64,000 bases of DNA from the NCBI RefSeq assembly GCF_041734735.1, contig NC_134876.1, forward strand, positions 24,928,752-24,992,751, written 5' to 3'. This DNA is from Babylonia areolata. Lineage: Eukaryota > Mollusca > Gastropoda > Neogastropoda > Buccinidae. The notes below the pieces were generated by a model. It worked only from the letters and a program-made list of their open reading frames with translations. It made no database searches and was not told the origin of the DNA. Position 1 is the stretch's first letter; the number at the start of each line of letters is the position of its first letter. Positions 1 to 10,500 of this stretch are shown piece after piece. The translations under genes were made by a program, and so were the position numbers.

Positions 1-320
1 AGGGAGGGGGGAGGGGTAGAGGTGTGGTGGAGAGGGAAGGCGGCTACTGAACAAGAAGAAGAAGAGTCCCGTTTGAGCCCCCTACCAAACAAGACAAGCG
101 GTAACCACTCGCCGTGCTTCAAATCGTCCTCTTCAGGCGAATCGGGGTTTGAAATGAATGAGCGCTTTGCGGAGCCAATTTGAAAACCCACAAAGCTCTC
201 TTCACTCTCTCTCTCTCTCTCTCTCCACTCTCTCACAAGTCGGCGTGCGGTGTTTGGGAAGACGAGTTGTGGTAAAAGGGGCGGGGAGGGGAGGGGAGGG
301 GAGGGGAGAAAGGGTGGCTA
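1..320 (+). promoter_or_regulatory. GC-rich upstream / 5' leader region of the Sp8/9-like gene
   Basis: This stretch is GC-rich and not obviously repeat-derived, apart from a short CT run near 205-225 and a GGGGA run at 283-308. It contains a GC box GGGGCGGGG at 278-286, the site type bound by Sp/KLF factors, followed by four GGGG tracts that could form a G-quadruplex. No clear TATA box was seen. It lies upstream of the candidate first coding exon, so it is read as promoter or 5' UTR. The transcription start cannot be placed from sequence alone. Confidence 0.4.
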
Positions 321-338
321 ATGACGGTAAATTTAGCG
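321..338 (+). CDS. Candidate first coding micro-exon of the Sp8/9-like gene (MTVNLA)
   Basis: The next exon (from 4725) begins at a codon boundary and enters the protein just before the SP box, so a short upstream coding exon ending in phase 0 is required. Vertebrate Sp8/Sp9 proteins begin with a short peptide of this kind before the SP box (from memory). ATG at 321 opens six codons (MTVNLA) and runs into a strong donor, GCG/GTAAGT at 339. An in-frame stop TAA lies at 273-275 with no other ATG between. The weak point is the start context (C at -3). A second phase-0 candidate lies at 722-742. Only a transcript can decide, and the true first exon may lie left of the window. Confidence 0.3.
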
Positions 339-721
339 GTAAGTAAAGGCGATGAAGGTTAGGGCCAAAGTCTTTTTTCAGCAGCTGAACAAGATGCGCT
401 TACCCAACCCTTTACCCACTCTCTTGAAGAGGTGGGTGAGAGAACGTGAATAGCAGTGAAAGGAAAGAGTCCGCCTGAAGAAGAAGAAGAAGAAGAAGAA
501 GAAGCGGCAGCCAACCAGGCTCTGTGTGAACAGGTCTGGTCGCCGACCGCGACAACATATCAAAGCGCCAACGAATCAATGCCGACAGTTTAGTGTGAGT
601 TCAAAGTGAGAACGGATCGAATCCGACGGCGGTGTTAGCGGGTACAGGTGTCGATTGGTCGTTAATTTCTTCAGCGCGGTGATTTGTCAAGCTTCGCTAG
701 CAACCTCCGCGCCGTTTCAAG

Positions 722-742
722 ATGCACTTCTATTTGTTCGCC
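722..742 (+). CDS. Alternative candidate first coding exon (MHFYLFA)
   Basis: ATG at 722 has A at -3, a better start context than the ATG at 321. It opens seven codons ending in phase 0 at GCC/GTAAAG (743). Phase and length suit the missing N-terminus of the Sp8/9-like protein. The hydrophobic peptide does not resemble known Sp N-termini, and the exon side of the donor is weak. It is listed only as a competitor to the candidate at 321-338. Confidence 0.15.
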
Positions 743-822
743 GTAAAGTGTTGTGAAGACCTGGAGACAGACACCTTGCGGGTTAGGCATGTTGATTGAG
801 TTCTGGAGTTTTCAAAGGGTTG

Positions 823-890
823 AAAGAGGGGGACGGGGGGTGTAGGGGGAAGGCAGAGGGGGGCGGGGGGCGGGGGGAGGGGGGGGCAGA
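823..890 (+). promoter_or_regulatory. G-quadruplex / GC-box cluster
   Basis: A nearly pure G-rich stretch contains two consecutive GGGGGGCGGGG-type GC boxes (about 859-880) plus several further runs of five or more G. It lies about 0.5 kb after the candidate first exon and could bind Sp/KLF proteins, including the product of this gene, or form G-quadruplexes. Function is inferred from motif type only. Confidence 0.35.
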
Positions 891-1309
891 AGATGTAGAA
901 GAGGCGGGAAAATGGAGGAATAATATGGGAAGGCGAACTATTAGTTCTGAAGAAGAGAGGAAAGAAAAACAATACAAGGATGGATGAGAAAGGGATCACC
1001 TTTTTTTTCTCCACTTTTTTTTTTCTAGCTCGTTTCATAAATGGTTTGCACTCTTTCTCTGTCTTTGTTTTTACGTGTATATATCTTTGTCTTTTATATG
1101 AATATCTCTTTGTCATTTATGTGCATATCTCTGTCTTGTTCTTGTTGTTGTTGTCTTTTCTATGTGGATATATCTTTGTCTTTATGTGGATATCTGTCTG
1201 TCTTTTATGTGGATATCTCTGTCTCCGTTTGTGTATACCTCTTTGCCTCTCTCTGTCTCTCATTGTCACTGATATCCCACATCTTCACCTATTTTTCCGT
1301 CTACCCCAC

Positions 1310-3890
1310 CCCCCCTCTCTCTCTCTTTTCTTCACTGTTTCTCTCTCCCTCCCCACCCCCTCTCTCTCTTTTCTTCACTGTTTCTCTCTCCCTCCCCACC
1401 ACCCCCTCTCTCTCTTTTCTTAACTTTCTCTCCCTCCCCACCACCACCCTCTCTCTCTCTTTTCTTCACTGTTTCTCTCTCCCTCTCCACCACCCTCTCT
1501 CTCTTTTCTTCACTGTTTCTCTCCCTCCCCACCACCCCCCTCTCTCTCTTTTCTTCACTGTTTCTCTCTCCCTCCCCTCTCTCTTTTCTTCACTGTTTCT
1601 CTCTCCCTCCCCTCTCTCTTTTCTTCACTGTTTCTCTCCCTCCCCACCACCCTCTCTCTCTTTTCTTCACTGTTTCTCTCCCTCCCCACCACCCTCCTCT
1701 CTCTCTTTTCTTCACTGTTTCTCTCTCTCTCCCCTCTCTCTTTTCTTCACTGTTTCTCTCTCTCCCCACCCCCCTCTCTCTCTTTTCTTCACTGTTTCTC
1801 TCTCTCCCCACCCCCCCCTCTCTCTCTTTTCTTCACTGTTTCTCTCTCTCCCCCCCCCCCCCTCTCTCTCTCTTTTCTTCACTGTTTCTCTCTCTCTCCC
1901 CTCTCTCTTTTCTTCACTGTTTCTCTCTCTCCCCACCCCCCTCTCTCTCTTTTCTTCACTGTTTCTCTCTCTCCCCACCCCCCTCTCTCTCTCTTTTCTT
2001 CACTGTTTCTCTCCCTCCCCACCCCCCTCTCTCTCTTTTCTTCACTGTTTCTCTCTCTCTCCCCACCCCCCCTCTCTCTTTTCTTCACTGTTTCTCTCTC
2101 TCCCCCACCCCACCCCTCTCTCTCTCTTTTCTTCACTGTTTCTCTCTCTCTCCCCCCTCCCCTCTCTCTCTTTTCTTCACTGTTTCTCTCTCTCTCCCCA
2201 CCCCCCCCCCTCTCTCTTTTCTTCACTGTTTCTCTCTCTCCCCACCCCCCCCCTCTCTCTCTTTTCTTCACTGTTTCTCTCTCTCTCCCCCCCCTCTCTC
2301 TCTTTTCTTCACTGTTTCTCTCTCTCCCCATCCCTCTCTCTCTTTTCTTCACTGTTTCTCTCTCTCTCCCCCCCCCCTCTCTCTCTCTTTTCTTCACTGT
2401 TTCTCTCTCTCTCCCCCCCCCTCTCTCTTTTCTTCACTGTTTTTCTCTCTCTCCCCACCCCCCCTCTCTCTTTTCTTCACTGTTTCTCTCTCCCTCTCCA
2501 CCCCCTCTCTCTCTCTTTTCTTCACTGTTTCTCTCTCTCCCCACTCCCCCTCTCTCTCTTTTCTTCACTGTTTCTCTCCCTCCCCAACCCCCCTCTCTCT
2601 CTTTTCTTCAGTTTCTCTCTCCCTCTCCACCCCCCTCTCTCTCTTTTCTTCACTGTTTCTCTCTCTCCCCACCCCCTCTCTCTCTCTTTTCGTCACTGTT
2701 TCTCTCTCTCTCCCCACCCCACCCCCTCTCTCTCTTTTCTTCAGTTTCTCTCTCCCTCTCCACCCCCCTCTCTCTCTTTTCTTCACTGTTTCTCTCTCTC
2801 TCCCCACCCCACCCCCTCTCTCTCTTTTCTTCAGTTTCTCTCTCCCTCTCCACCCCCCTCTCTCTCTTTTCTTCACTGTTTCTCTCTCTCCCCACCCCCT
2901 CTCTCTCTTTTCTTCACTGTTTCTCTCTCTCCCCACCCCCCCTCTCTCTCTTTTCTTCACTGTTTCTCTCTCTCTCCCCACCCCACACCCTCTCTCTCTT
3001 TTCTTCAGTTTCTCTCTCTCCCCTCCCCCCCTCTCTCTGTTTTCTTCACTGTTTCTCTCCCTCCCCACCCCCCCTCTCTCTCTCTTTTCTTCACTGTTTC
3101 TCTCTCTCCCCACCCCCTCTCTCTCTTTTCTTCACTGTTTCTCTCTCTCCCCACCCCCCTCTCTCTCTTTTCTTCACTGTTTCTCTCTCCCTCTCCACCC
3201 CCTCTCTCTCTTTTCTTCAGTTTTTCTCTCCCTCCCCACCCCCCCTCTCTCTCTTTTCTTCAGTTTCTCTCCCTCTCCCCCCCCCTCTCTCTCTTTTCTT
3301 CACTGTTTCTCTCTCTCTCCCCACCGCCTCTCTCTCTTTTCTTCACTGTTTCTCTCCCTCCCCACCCCCTCTCTCTCTTTTCTTCACTGTTTCTCTCTCT
3401 CTCCACTCCCCCTCTCTCTCTTTTCTTCATTTTCTCTCCCACCCCATCCCATCTCTCTCTTTTCTTCACTGTTTCTCTCCCTCCCCACCCCTCCTCTCTC
3501 TCTCTCTTTTCTTCATTGTTTCTCTCTCTCCCCACCCGCCCTCTCTCTTTTCTTCACTGTTTCTCTCTCTCCCCACCCCCCCTCTCTCTCTTTTCTTCAC
3601 TGTTTCTCTCTCCCTCCCCACCCCCTCTCTCTCTTTTCTTCACTGTTTCTCTCTCCCTCTCCATCACCCCTCTCTCTCTTTTCTTCACTGTTTCTCTCTC
3701 TCCCCACCCCCCTCTCTCTCTTTTCTTCACTGTTTCTCTCTCCCTCCCCATCACCCCTCTCTCTCTTTTCTTCACTGTTTCTCTCTCTCCCCCCCCCCTC
3801 TCTCTCTTTTCTTCAATGTTTCTCTCTCTCTCCCCACCCCCTCTCTCTCTTTTCTTCAATGTTTCTCTCCCTCTCCACCCCCATTTTCAT
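1310..3890 (+). repeat. Polypyrimidine minisatellite, ~40-50 bp unit, more than 50 copies
   Basis: About 2.6 kb of imperfect tandem units. Each has a CT run, the conserved core TTTTCTTCACTGTTTCTCTC, another CT run and a C-rich spacer such as CCCCACCCCC. Units vary in the length of the CT and C runs, and a subset lacks ACTG in the core. The + strand is almost free of purines apart from the core, so the array could form triplex (H-DNA) or i-motif structures. It lies in the presumed first intron of the Sp8/9-like gene. The 955-residue open frame across it (peptide SLFFTVSLSPHPP repeated) and the matching antisense frames are by-products of the unit. Confidence 0.95.
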
Positions 3891-4030
3891 CGGGATGGTA
3901 CTTTATAGATGAACTTTATGTCGCCGTGTTTGTTTGTTTTTTCAATTGACTGCAAGTATTGTAGCGTAATATGTTGGAAAATATATGTTAAAATGAATAT
4001 GATACGAGTTTATTTGTTATGTAAGTACTG
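3891..4030. other. Unique AT-rich intron sequence
   Basis: About 140 bases of ordinary intronic sequence between the minisatellite and the next repeat. Nothing recognisable is seen. Confidence 0.5.
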
Positions 4031-4032
4031 AA

Positions 4033-4136
4033 GGCACTTTACTCACGACTTTTTGCACCCCACCCAAGCGTCACTGGGTATCTGACCTGGTTTGGGGGAA
4101 GGCTACAAGGAAGAAGGAAGAAAGGAGATGATTGGC
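4033..4136 (+). mobile_element. Fragment of an interspersed repeat (family E)
   Basis: The pattern GGCACTTTACTCACGA, then CACTGGGTATCTGACCTGG and a GGGGGAAGG box resembles the element at about 18190-18420 (AAAGCACTTCACTCC, GAATGGGTACTGACCTCACG, GGGGAAGGTTAAAA). The shared order of boxes suggests one short interspersed family, here truncated by the poly-C tract. It is recognised by eye, without alignment. Confidence 0.45.
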
Positions 4137-4146
4137 CCCTGTCTTC

Positions 4147-4155
4147 CCCCCTCCC

Positions 4156-4197
<42 letters not shown>
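4147..4197 (+). repeat. Poly-C tract of nearly 50 bases
   Basis: An almost uninterrupted C run follows a CCCCTCCCACC lead-in and precedes a short CA repeat. It is potentially i-motif or G-quadruplex forming. Its true length is likely unreliable because such runs are prone to assembly error. Confidence 0.9.
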
Positions 4198-4330
4198 ACA
4201 CACACACACGGTGGATATGATGAGGAATTCACTGCAGGTTCCCGTGTCCGTAAAAGGCTTTGCGATCCGATGCCAAACATGATACCAGGCTTTGAAGAAA
4301 ACAAGAGACGTACCATCTGCAGTGATGACA

Positions 4331-4456
4331 GTTCAGTTCAGTTCAGTTCAGTCTTTCAAGGAGGCGTCACCGTGTTCGGACAAGACGCTGCACCACATCT
4401 TCTGAGCAGATGCCTGACCAGCAGCGTAACCCAACGAGCTTATTCAGGCCTTGAGG
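4331..4456 (+). mobile_element. Short interspersed repeat, family A (diverged copy)
   Basis: It begins with a GTTCA pentamer repeat (fourfold) and continues CAAGGAGGCGTCAC, TTCGGACAA, CACCACATCT, GCAGATGCCTGACCAGCAG, CGTAACCCAACG and CAGGCCTTGAGG. Related copies occur at 20190, 40306 (reverse), 41318, 51609 (reverse) and 60591. This copy has lost the ATCCATATACG block. No RNA polymerase III A/B boxes are evident, so it is called a short non-autonomous repeat rather than a tRNA-SINE. Confidence 0.75.
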
Positions 4457-4724
4457 AGGAAAATGCATAAAAAGTAAATGGATACATCATTAAAGAAATG
4501 AATAAATGAATAAACAAATAAACAAACGAACAACAAAAAATGTAAGCAGATAGATAATGAAATAGAATAGATTACAGGGGCTGGGACGGAGGCTTGGGGG
4601 GTGGGTGTGTGTGTGGGGGGGCAGGGGGGGAGAATAAATGAACAAAATAAAAAGACAATAATGATAATGAATTAAGATGCTGAAGGGGAGGCCGGCCTGT
4701 ATGTGTGTGCGTGTGTGTGTGCAG

Positions 4725-5076
4725 GACACACAGGCATTCGGAGGCACCCCCCTGGCCATGCTGGCTGCCCAGTGCAGCAAGATCACCAGCAAGAGCCCCC
4801 CTCCCCTCGCCGAGGCCACCGTCGGCAAAGGTTTCCTGCCTTGGAAGAAGAGCGGCATCACCCCCTCCTCCACCCCCGTGTCCGGGTTCCACCTGACGTC
4901 ACCGCGCGTGTCGGGCTCTCTGACGTCACCGCTGAGCATGCAGTCCAACGGGCTGACGTCAGGCTACAGCCGCTCCCCGGCCCCGCCCCCCTCGGCAAAC
5001 CCCTCGGGGTACGGCAGCAACGACCACTTCCTGTATCCCAGCACCACTGTGTCTTCACAGACCGACAACATCTCAC

Positions 5077-5078
<2 letters not shown>
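4725..5078 (+). CDS. Sp8/9-like: Sp8/Sp9-like transcription factor, SP-box exon
   Basis: This internal exon encodes 118 residues in phase 0 at both ends: acceptor ...GTGCAG/GAC at 4724/4725 and donor CAG/GTGTGT at 5078/5079. It begins DTQAFGGTPLAMLAAQCSKI. The TPLAMLAA stretch is the SP box that follows the N-terminus of Sp6-9 proteins (Sp8/Sp9: TPLAMLAATCNKI). A GKGFLPWKK motif follows, matching the GF/FHPWK segment of Sp8/Sp9, and then a Ser/Pro/Thr-rich stretch typical of Sp transactivation regions. Together with 6003-7082 it gives 477 residues plus a short missing N-terminus, in the range of Sp8/Sp9. Both splice sites abut GT repeats, and the acceptor has GT repeat where a pyrimidine tract is expected. 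The coding DNA is much more GC-rich than the introns. Confidence 0.9.
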
Positions 5079-5129
<51 letters not shown>

Positions 5130-6002
5130 GTTTGTTGGTCTGTGTGTTTTACTGTTTAAGGTCTAATAAATAAAGTACTTACAGGAAATGGATAAATATT
5201 GGGGCATTTGTTATGTTGGTGTAAGGTCAAATGTATCTTGTCAAATGCACTCAATAGTAGTAGCAATCGGCGGCAGCAGCAGCAGTAGTAGTAGTAATAG
5301 TAGTAATAGCAGTGGTTGCAGTAAGTGTAGTGGTAGCAGTGGTATTCTTTTGAGGATGAGGATGATGATTATTCTTATCATTATTAATATTATTATTGTT
5401 ATTGTTGTTGTCGTTCTTCTTCTTGTCATGATGATGATGATGATTATTATTTGTAGTAGTAGTATTGTTGTTATCATTATTATTATTGTCATCATCATTA
5501 TCATTGTTGTTGCTGTTGCTGCTAGTAGTAGTACGAGTACGAGTATTATCACTATTATTATCAGCATTGTTATCATCATCATCATTACTACTACTATTAT
5601 TATTATTATTATGATTAACATTATTATTATTATCATTATTATTGTTATTACTGTTATGATTATGATGATGATGATAAGTATTTGTAGCAGTAGTGGTGGA
5701 AGTAATTGTAGGAGTAGGAGCAGTGTTGTTCTTATCATCGTTATTATCATCACCATCATTATTATAATTGTTGTTGTTGTCGTGATGATGATGATGATGA
5801 TGACGATTATGATGATGATGATGTTGACGATGACGATGATGATGATGATGACGACGATGACGATGACGATGACGATGATGATGATAACGATGATGATGAT
5901 GACGATGATGATGATGATGACGATGACGATGAAGATGATGATGATGATAACGGTGATGATGATGATGGCGATGATGATGACGATGGTTGCTGCACTGTGC
6001 AG
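5079..6002 (+). other. Intron 2 of the Sp8/9-like gene, largely microsatellite
   Basis: The intron opens with a (GT)n run that includes the splice donor (5079-5127). After about 110 bases of ordinary sequence it becomes AGC/AGT triplets (5265-5340), mixed ATT/ATC/GTT triplets (5350-5790) and GATGAT/GACGAT triplets (5780-5985). It ends in TTGCTGCACTGTGCAG at 5987-6002. Triplet periodicity keeps reading frames open on both strands (Ile/Met-rich frames), which are not genes. No conserved element is visible. Confidence 0.85.
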
Positions 6003-7082
6003 GCTGCCTTCCTGCAGAAGATGCAGGGTGAGGGGGCGGGGGGTCTGGGGACCACCAGCACGGCCACAGGCTTCAGCGGCATGTACGGCCGGGTGCCCTC
6101 CGTCACGGGCCACTACGAGTCCTGGCCCTTCCCCGGCATGGCGGCCGCCCACCCCCACCCCTCCGCCCCCCAGGGCCTCAAGGCCTCGGCCGAGATGAAC
6201 GTGGCGGCCATGAACGGCGCGGGGTCCTGGTGGGACATGCACACGGCGGCCGCCGCCCACAACGTGCACGGGGCAGGGGCGGGCAACTGGCTGACCGACT
6301 CCTCCGCCTCCCCCCTCCACCCCCAGCTCAACGTCACCACCTACGCGGACTACAGCAGCTCGCTGGGCCACCACCACCACCCCCACCACCCCCACCCCCT
6401 GACCTCCACCCCCGGGTCGCTGCTGTCCCAGGGCCAGCACCTGTTCCAGGACACCTACAAGAGCATCCTGCCCTCCCAGGCTGACCCACTCTCCGCGGCC
6501 TCCTCCGTGAGCCCCTTCCTGCCCCGGCCTTCCTCCCTGGCCAGCCCCCGCTCCTCGCGACGCTACACGGGCCGCGCCACCTGTGACTGTCCCAACTGCC
6601 AGGAGGCCGACCGCCTGGGCCCCGCCGGGGAGCACCTGAGGAAGCGCAACATCCACAGCTGCCACATCCCGGGCTGCGGCAAGGTGTACAACAAGACCTC
6701 CCACCTCAAGGCACACCTCCGCTGGCACACCGGAGAGCGCCCCTTCGTCTGCAACTGGCTCTTCTGCGGCAAGCGTTTCACGCGCTCCGACGAGCTGCAG
6801 CGCCACCTGAGGACTCACACGGGCGAGAAGCGGTTCGCGTGCCCCACGTGCAACAAGCGCTTCATGCGCTCCGACCACCTGTCCAAGCACGTGAAGACAC
6901 ACTCGGCGTGCGGCAAGAAGGACTCGTCAGGCAGCGACACGGAGAACAGCCAGGACAACACCAGCCTCAGCTCGCCCCCGCCCCCTTCGGCGGTAGTGGG
7001 GGCCCGGATGGGGGGCATGGGGCCCGGGGGGCCGGGGGCCAACTCCCCCCCTCTGGTGAAGGAGGAGCCCAGACTCCGGTGA
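6003..7082 (+). CDS. Sp8/9-like: Sp8/Sp9-like transcription factor, terminal zinc-finger exon
   Basis: This last coding exon gives 359 residues and a TGA stop at 7080-7082. In joined numbering (118 residues from the previous exon) the order is: an HPYESW-like stretch (HYESWPFPG) and SWWDMH, both characteristic of the Sp6-9 group; a His-rich patch; the Buttonhead box [13 protein letters not shown] at about 312-324, preceded by RYTGRAT; and three C2H2 fingers at about 338-418. Finger recognition residues are KTSHLKA, RSDELQR and RSDHLSK, the K-H-A / R-E-R / R-H-K set that reads GC boxes. The tail is acidic/Ser-rich and ends LVKEEPRLR, which contains a SUMO-acceptor-type VKEE. The product should be a nuclear DNA-binding regulator. 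In bilaterians Sp6-9 genes act in appendage and ectodermal outgrowth and neural patterning, often downstream of Wnt. Sp5 is less likely because SWWD and the [13 protein letters not shown] block match Sp8/Sp9. Confidence 0.95.
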   Translation, partial: AAFLQKMQGEGAGGLGTTSTATGFSGMYGRVPSVTGHYESWPFPGMAAAHPHPSAPQGLKASAEMNVAAMNGAGSWWDMHTAAAAHNVHGAGAGNWLTDSSASPLHPQLNVTTYADYSSSLGHHHHPHHPHPLTSTPGSLLSQGQHLFQDTYKSILPSQADPLSAASSVSPFLPRPSSLASPRSSRRYTGRATCDCPNCQEADRLGPAGEHLRKRNIHSCHIPGCGKVYNKTSHLKAHLRWHTGERPFVCNWLFCGKRFTRSDELQRHLRTHTGEKRFACPTCNKRFMRSDHLSKHVKTHSACGKKDSSGSDTENSQDNTSLSSPPPPSAVVGARMGGMGPGGPGANSPPLVKEEPRLR

Positions 7083-7334
7083 TGGTGACACTGAAAGAGC
7101 GCGGACAGTCCGGGACTGAAGCCCTCAAGTCTGACCGTTCAATGGCACCCGCTCCCTCCGCCACCCCTTCCCCTCCCCCCACCCCGTCACCCCTCTTCTC
7201 CTGCAGGGGGTGGGGAGGCAGGTGGGGGGTGGGTGTCCTTTGATGGACCGCTGAGCTTCAACATCTTCTTCTGCTGATTCTGAAGAAGGGAACAGCGTTA
7301 CATTGCAACGTGACGGACCTCGCTAGGAGACAGG

Positions 7335-7374
<40 letters not shown>

Positions 7375-8074
7375 TGTGTGTGTGTGTGTGTGTGTTCTCC
7401 TTGCTGTGGTCCACCGGTGAGCGGCATGTGTGATCTCGTAGTCCACTGTAGTGCAGTGTTGACCACCGCCACCCGCCACGCACACTTCAGTCATTGCTGG
7501 ACGGAAACTTGCAGAGCAAGGACTGAGTGAAGAGATCATTTTGAAAAAGGTAACAATAATTTTTTTTTTTTTTTTTTAATGTCAGCGGACATTCGACACA
7601 ACCATTTACATGATGCAAAAGAATCGTCAACATCGGAGAGACCGTTTCGTTTTGATATGTTGTCAGCATAGCAACTACCGAAACAGCAATAATTCTGTCA
7701 ATTATTAATCAGTGAAAACTGAGATTTTCGCTGCATGATCCAGAATGAAACGAATCCATCCGAACACTGCAGTCCCATGTCCCGTTTTGTCAAGGAGTGG
7801 AATGGAGCCCGGCGCCCTGCCCACACTGTCTGCCTGTCACTGCACCTGTTCTGATGCTCAACATTAAAAAAAGAAAAGTATAAAAAAAAAATTTAAAAAA
7901 AGTCTTGCAGATGGGTTTGTCCCGTTCACACACTTTTGTGGTGCACTTGTCTTTGTTGAAAACAGCTGAAAACGATGCGATGAACATGAATGGATGGTGT
8001 GCGTTAAAAGTGGCGGAGTGAGTGAGCAACTTGATGCCATAGGCTTGTGTCCGATACTCCTGCATGTTGTGGGA

Positions 8075-8148
8075 CTGTGTAGATGTGACGTGGTCAGATC
8101 GGATCATCTGTCTGTGTAGATGTGACGTGGTCAGATCGGATCATCTCT
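8075..8148 (+). repeat. Tandem duplication of a 37-bp unit
   Basis: Two copies (8075-8111 and 8112-8148) share CTGTGTAGATGTGACGTGG followed by TCAGATCGGATCATCT. A degenerate third copy (CTGTGTATATGTGATCGGAT) follows from about 8151. The unit carries TGACGTGG, a CRE-like half-site, but duplication alone does not imply function. Confidence 0.85.
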
Positions 8149-9733
8149 GTCTGTGTATATGTGATCGGATCAACTGTACCCTGTGATTGGGGGTGCAGGG
8201 CAGAAGTCTGACCGTGCAACGTGCGGATGAATAACGTAGAGAAGTCATTGGCTGACTGTCCCATTTTTCAGTTGATTGTTAGTGACCTGTTGCATATCAA
8301 TCACACTGCCTGCAGTCTTGTGTACGCTGCAATGCATTCACTGGAAAGCGTTCATGTACCAAAGCCATAGAGCTTTCATGAAGACAGTTTGACGCGCTTC
8401 CTCAGTTCCTTTGTAGTCTCCGCAGTTTTTTTTCTTTCTTTTGTGTGTGTGTGTGTGTTGTTTTTGTTTTTCTGTTTTGATTTTTACTCCCGATTTCACT
8501 TCCCCAGTGTTCATTGTTCCCGATTCACTGACTGGTCTGTTATTGTGTTCATACCATAATACGTGATTGACGTTATGATGCCTTAGTTTCAACTGAAAGA
8601 AAGCGTTAATGAAAGTCATGTGCATAATATACCTGTACCCAAAATATGGTATAAAGCAACAACAACAGCGCACCATTTATCAGGCAACGGCGTACATAGC
8701 CACTCCCAGCTACATATCCGCCACTGCTTCCGTGATGACGCCAGGAACATAGTTAGCAATGTATACGTGTTTGTTTAAAAAAGAAAAAGAATCACTGCCT
8801 CAGAACGTGAATATAGCATAATGTTTGAGGGGGGAAAACGTGTTCGACAATGTGTTTAAGGTTTTTAGGAACTCATACTCGTACATTCATATTACAAACA
8901 TTTAAAGATTAAGGTGCAAAGTTGTGGCTTTCTGTGTATTTAAAGCACTGGGAAAAGATAGAAAAAAAACCTCTGAGAAAAAAAGTTTGAAATGTTATTT
9001 TTGTTGTTGTTCTTCTTGTTGTTTTTAATTTACCCCATTTTTTGGATCTGTCTGAATCTTGGGTTGAAACATTTTTAATTCAGTTCTTAGCTGCGCCAAT
9101 ACTTTACTCTCCAGCGCTGTCCCTGGACAAAGTGGGGGGGGGGGGGGGGGAGTTCTGGATGCTTGGTTTAGTGATGGGAAGATAAAAACCTCTACTTTCC
9201 ATGTGTAATTTTCACCATTATTTTACTTCAATGTATTTACTTTTTCTTCATTTCGGGGTAATGTGTTGTTCACACTTACGACAGGCTTTCAAGGCGTCAT
9301 CAGCGCGTCGGATTTATGCCAATGTCAGGCATCTGATCCTTTTTTTTTATAGTTTGTTTTAAAGAAGATGGGGTGCAGCGTATATGGATCGATCCGCATG
9401 CTTTCACACATCCCTGAAACTGAAACTGAAAGAATATGCTGAAATACATTCTTTCATGTCCGGCCAGTTAAACACCTTTCATTTTCTTCCTCTGTTATCA
9501 TCATCATTATCATCATCATCATCATCATCATCGTTATTGTTATCATCATTATTATAACAGGACAATGGACAGTTGAACCTCCAGGCGTTTATCGGGCAAT
9601 ATTCACGCCGTGACACACACGTGTGTATGTGTTGTTTGCCAGCAACAAGAAATCAGCTTTGTCACAGTCAGTGTGATGTGCAAAAATAGGCCACACAATT
9701 TCTTGCAAAATTATTGTTTGCATTTAGCATGTA

Positions 9734-9778
<45 letters not shown>

Positions 9779-10442
9779 GTTTGATTTAGGTTTGGTTTTC
9801 AAAGAACGTTTCTTAAATTACGTTTCATTCAAACTAAAATGTCCTTGGTCACAATAGGAATGTACACACACACATACACACGCACATATATACAATCTGT
9901 TCGGAAAACGGAGAAAAGAAACAAGAACAACAAGAGAAAAAAAAATCGCTGTCTGTTGCTGGTCGCATGTATACTAATTTTACATGGACACTTTCCATAT
10001 CTTACAAAATACTGCCGATTATATATATTTAAAAAAATTCATAAAAAAAAGAAAAAGAAAAGAAAAAGAAAAAAAATACCAATACATGCATGAGGGAATC
10101 AATGATCGATTGAAATAAAGGGCTGGATAAATTAATGGTTCAACTACTAGCTTCTGTAATAATGATCATGACACGAACTTGATGTTCCGCGGATATGGAG
10201 TCATAAACTGCTTGCTGATATATATCCACTCAACGCTTTTAAAGTAAAGCATCGAGAGGTGTTTGCTTCTTGTTGTTTTGTGTTGAATATTTTGTTTTGT
10301 TTTGTTACAGTTTGTTGCATACGCACATTGTTTGAGCAACTCCTTATTTTCAATTGCAATATATTCTTATTTCTATAACTATATGAAAACTGATTCCGAT
10401 TTTGTGGGGAGGGGGGGGGGGTGATTTGAGTATGGCTGATTT

Positions 10443-10458
10443 CCGTGCGCGCACGCGC

Positions 10459-10489
<31 letters not shown>

Positions 10490-10500
10490 AAAGAGAGAGA
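10443..10500 (+). repeat. Alternating purine-pyrimidine tract (CG)n(TG)n, Z-DNA prone
   Basis: A GCGCGCACGCGCGCGC-type run passes directly into TGTGTGTG and then AGAGAGA. Contiguous alternating CG and TG dinucleotides are the classic Z-forming sequence. Confidence 0.8.

Noticed and set aside
1041-3908. 955-residue open frame rich in Ser, Leu, Phe and Pro
   Set aside because: It is the translation of a minisatellite. The repeated peptide follows unit variants, there is no domain, and antisense frames are equally open.
5188-6902. Ile/Met-rich + frame (5188-6198) and 553-residue antisense frame (5241-6902)
   Set aside because: Both are produced by trinucleotide repeats in intron 2 and, for the antisense frame, by GC-rich codon use opposite the true Sp exon.
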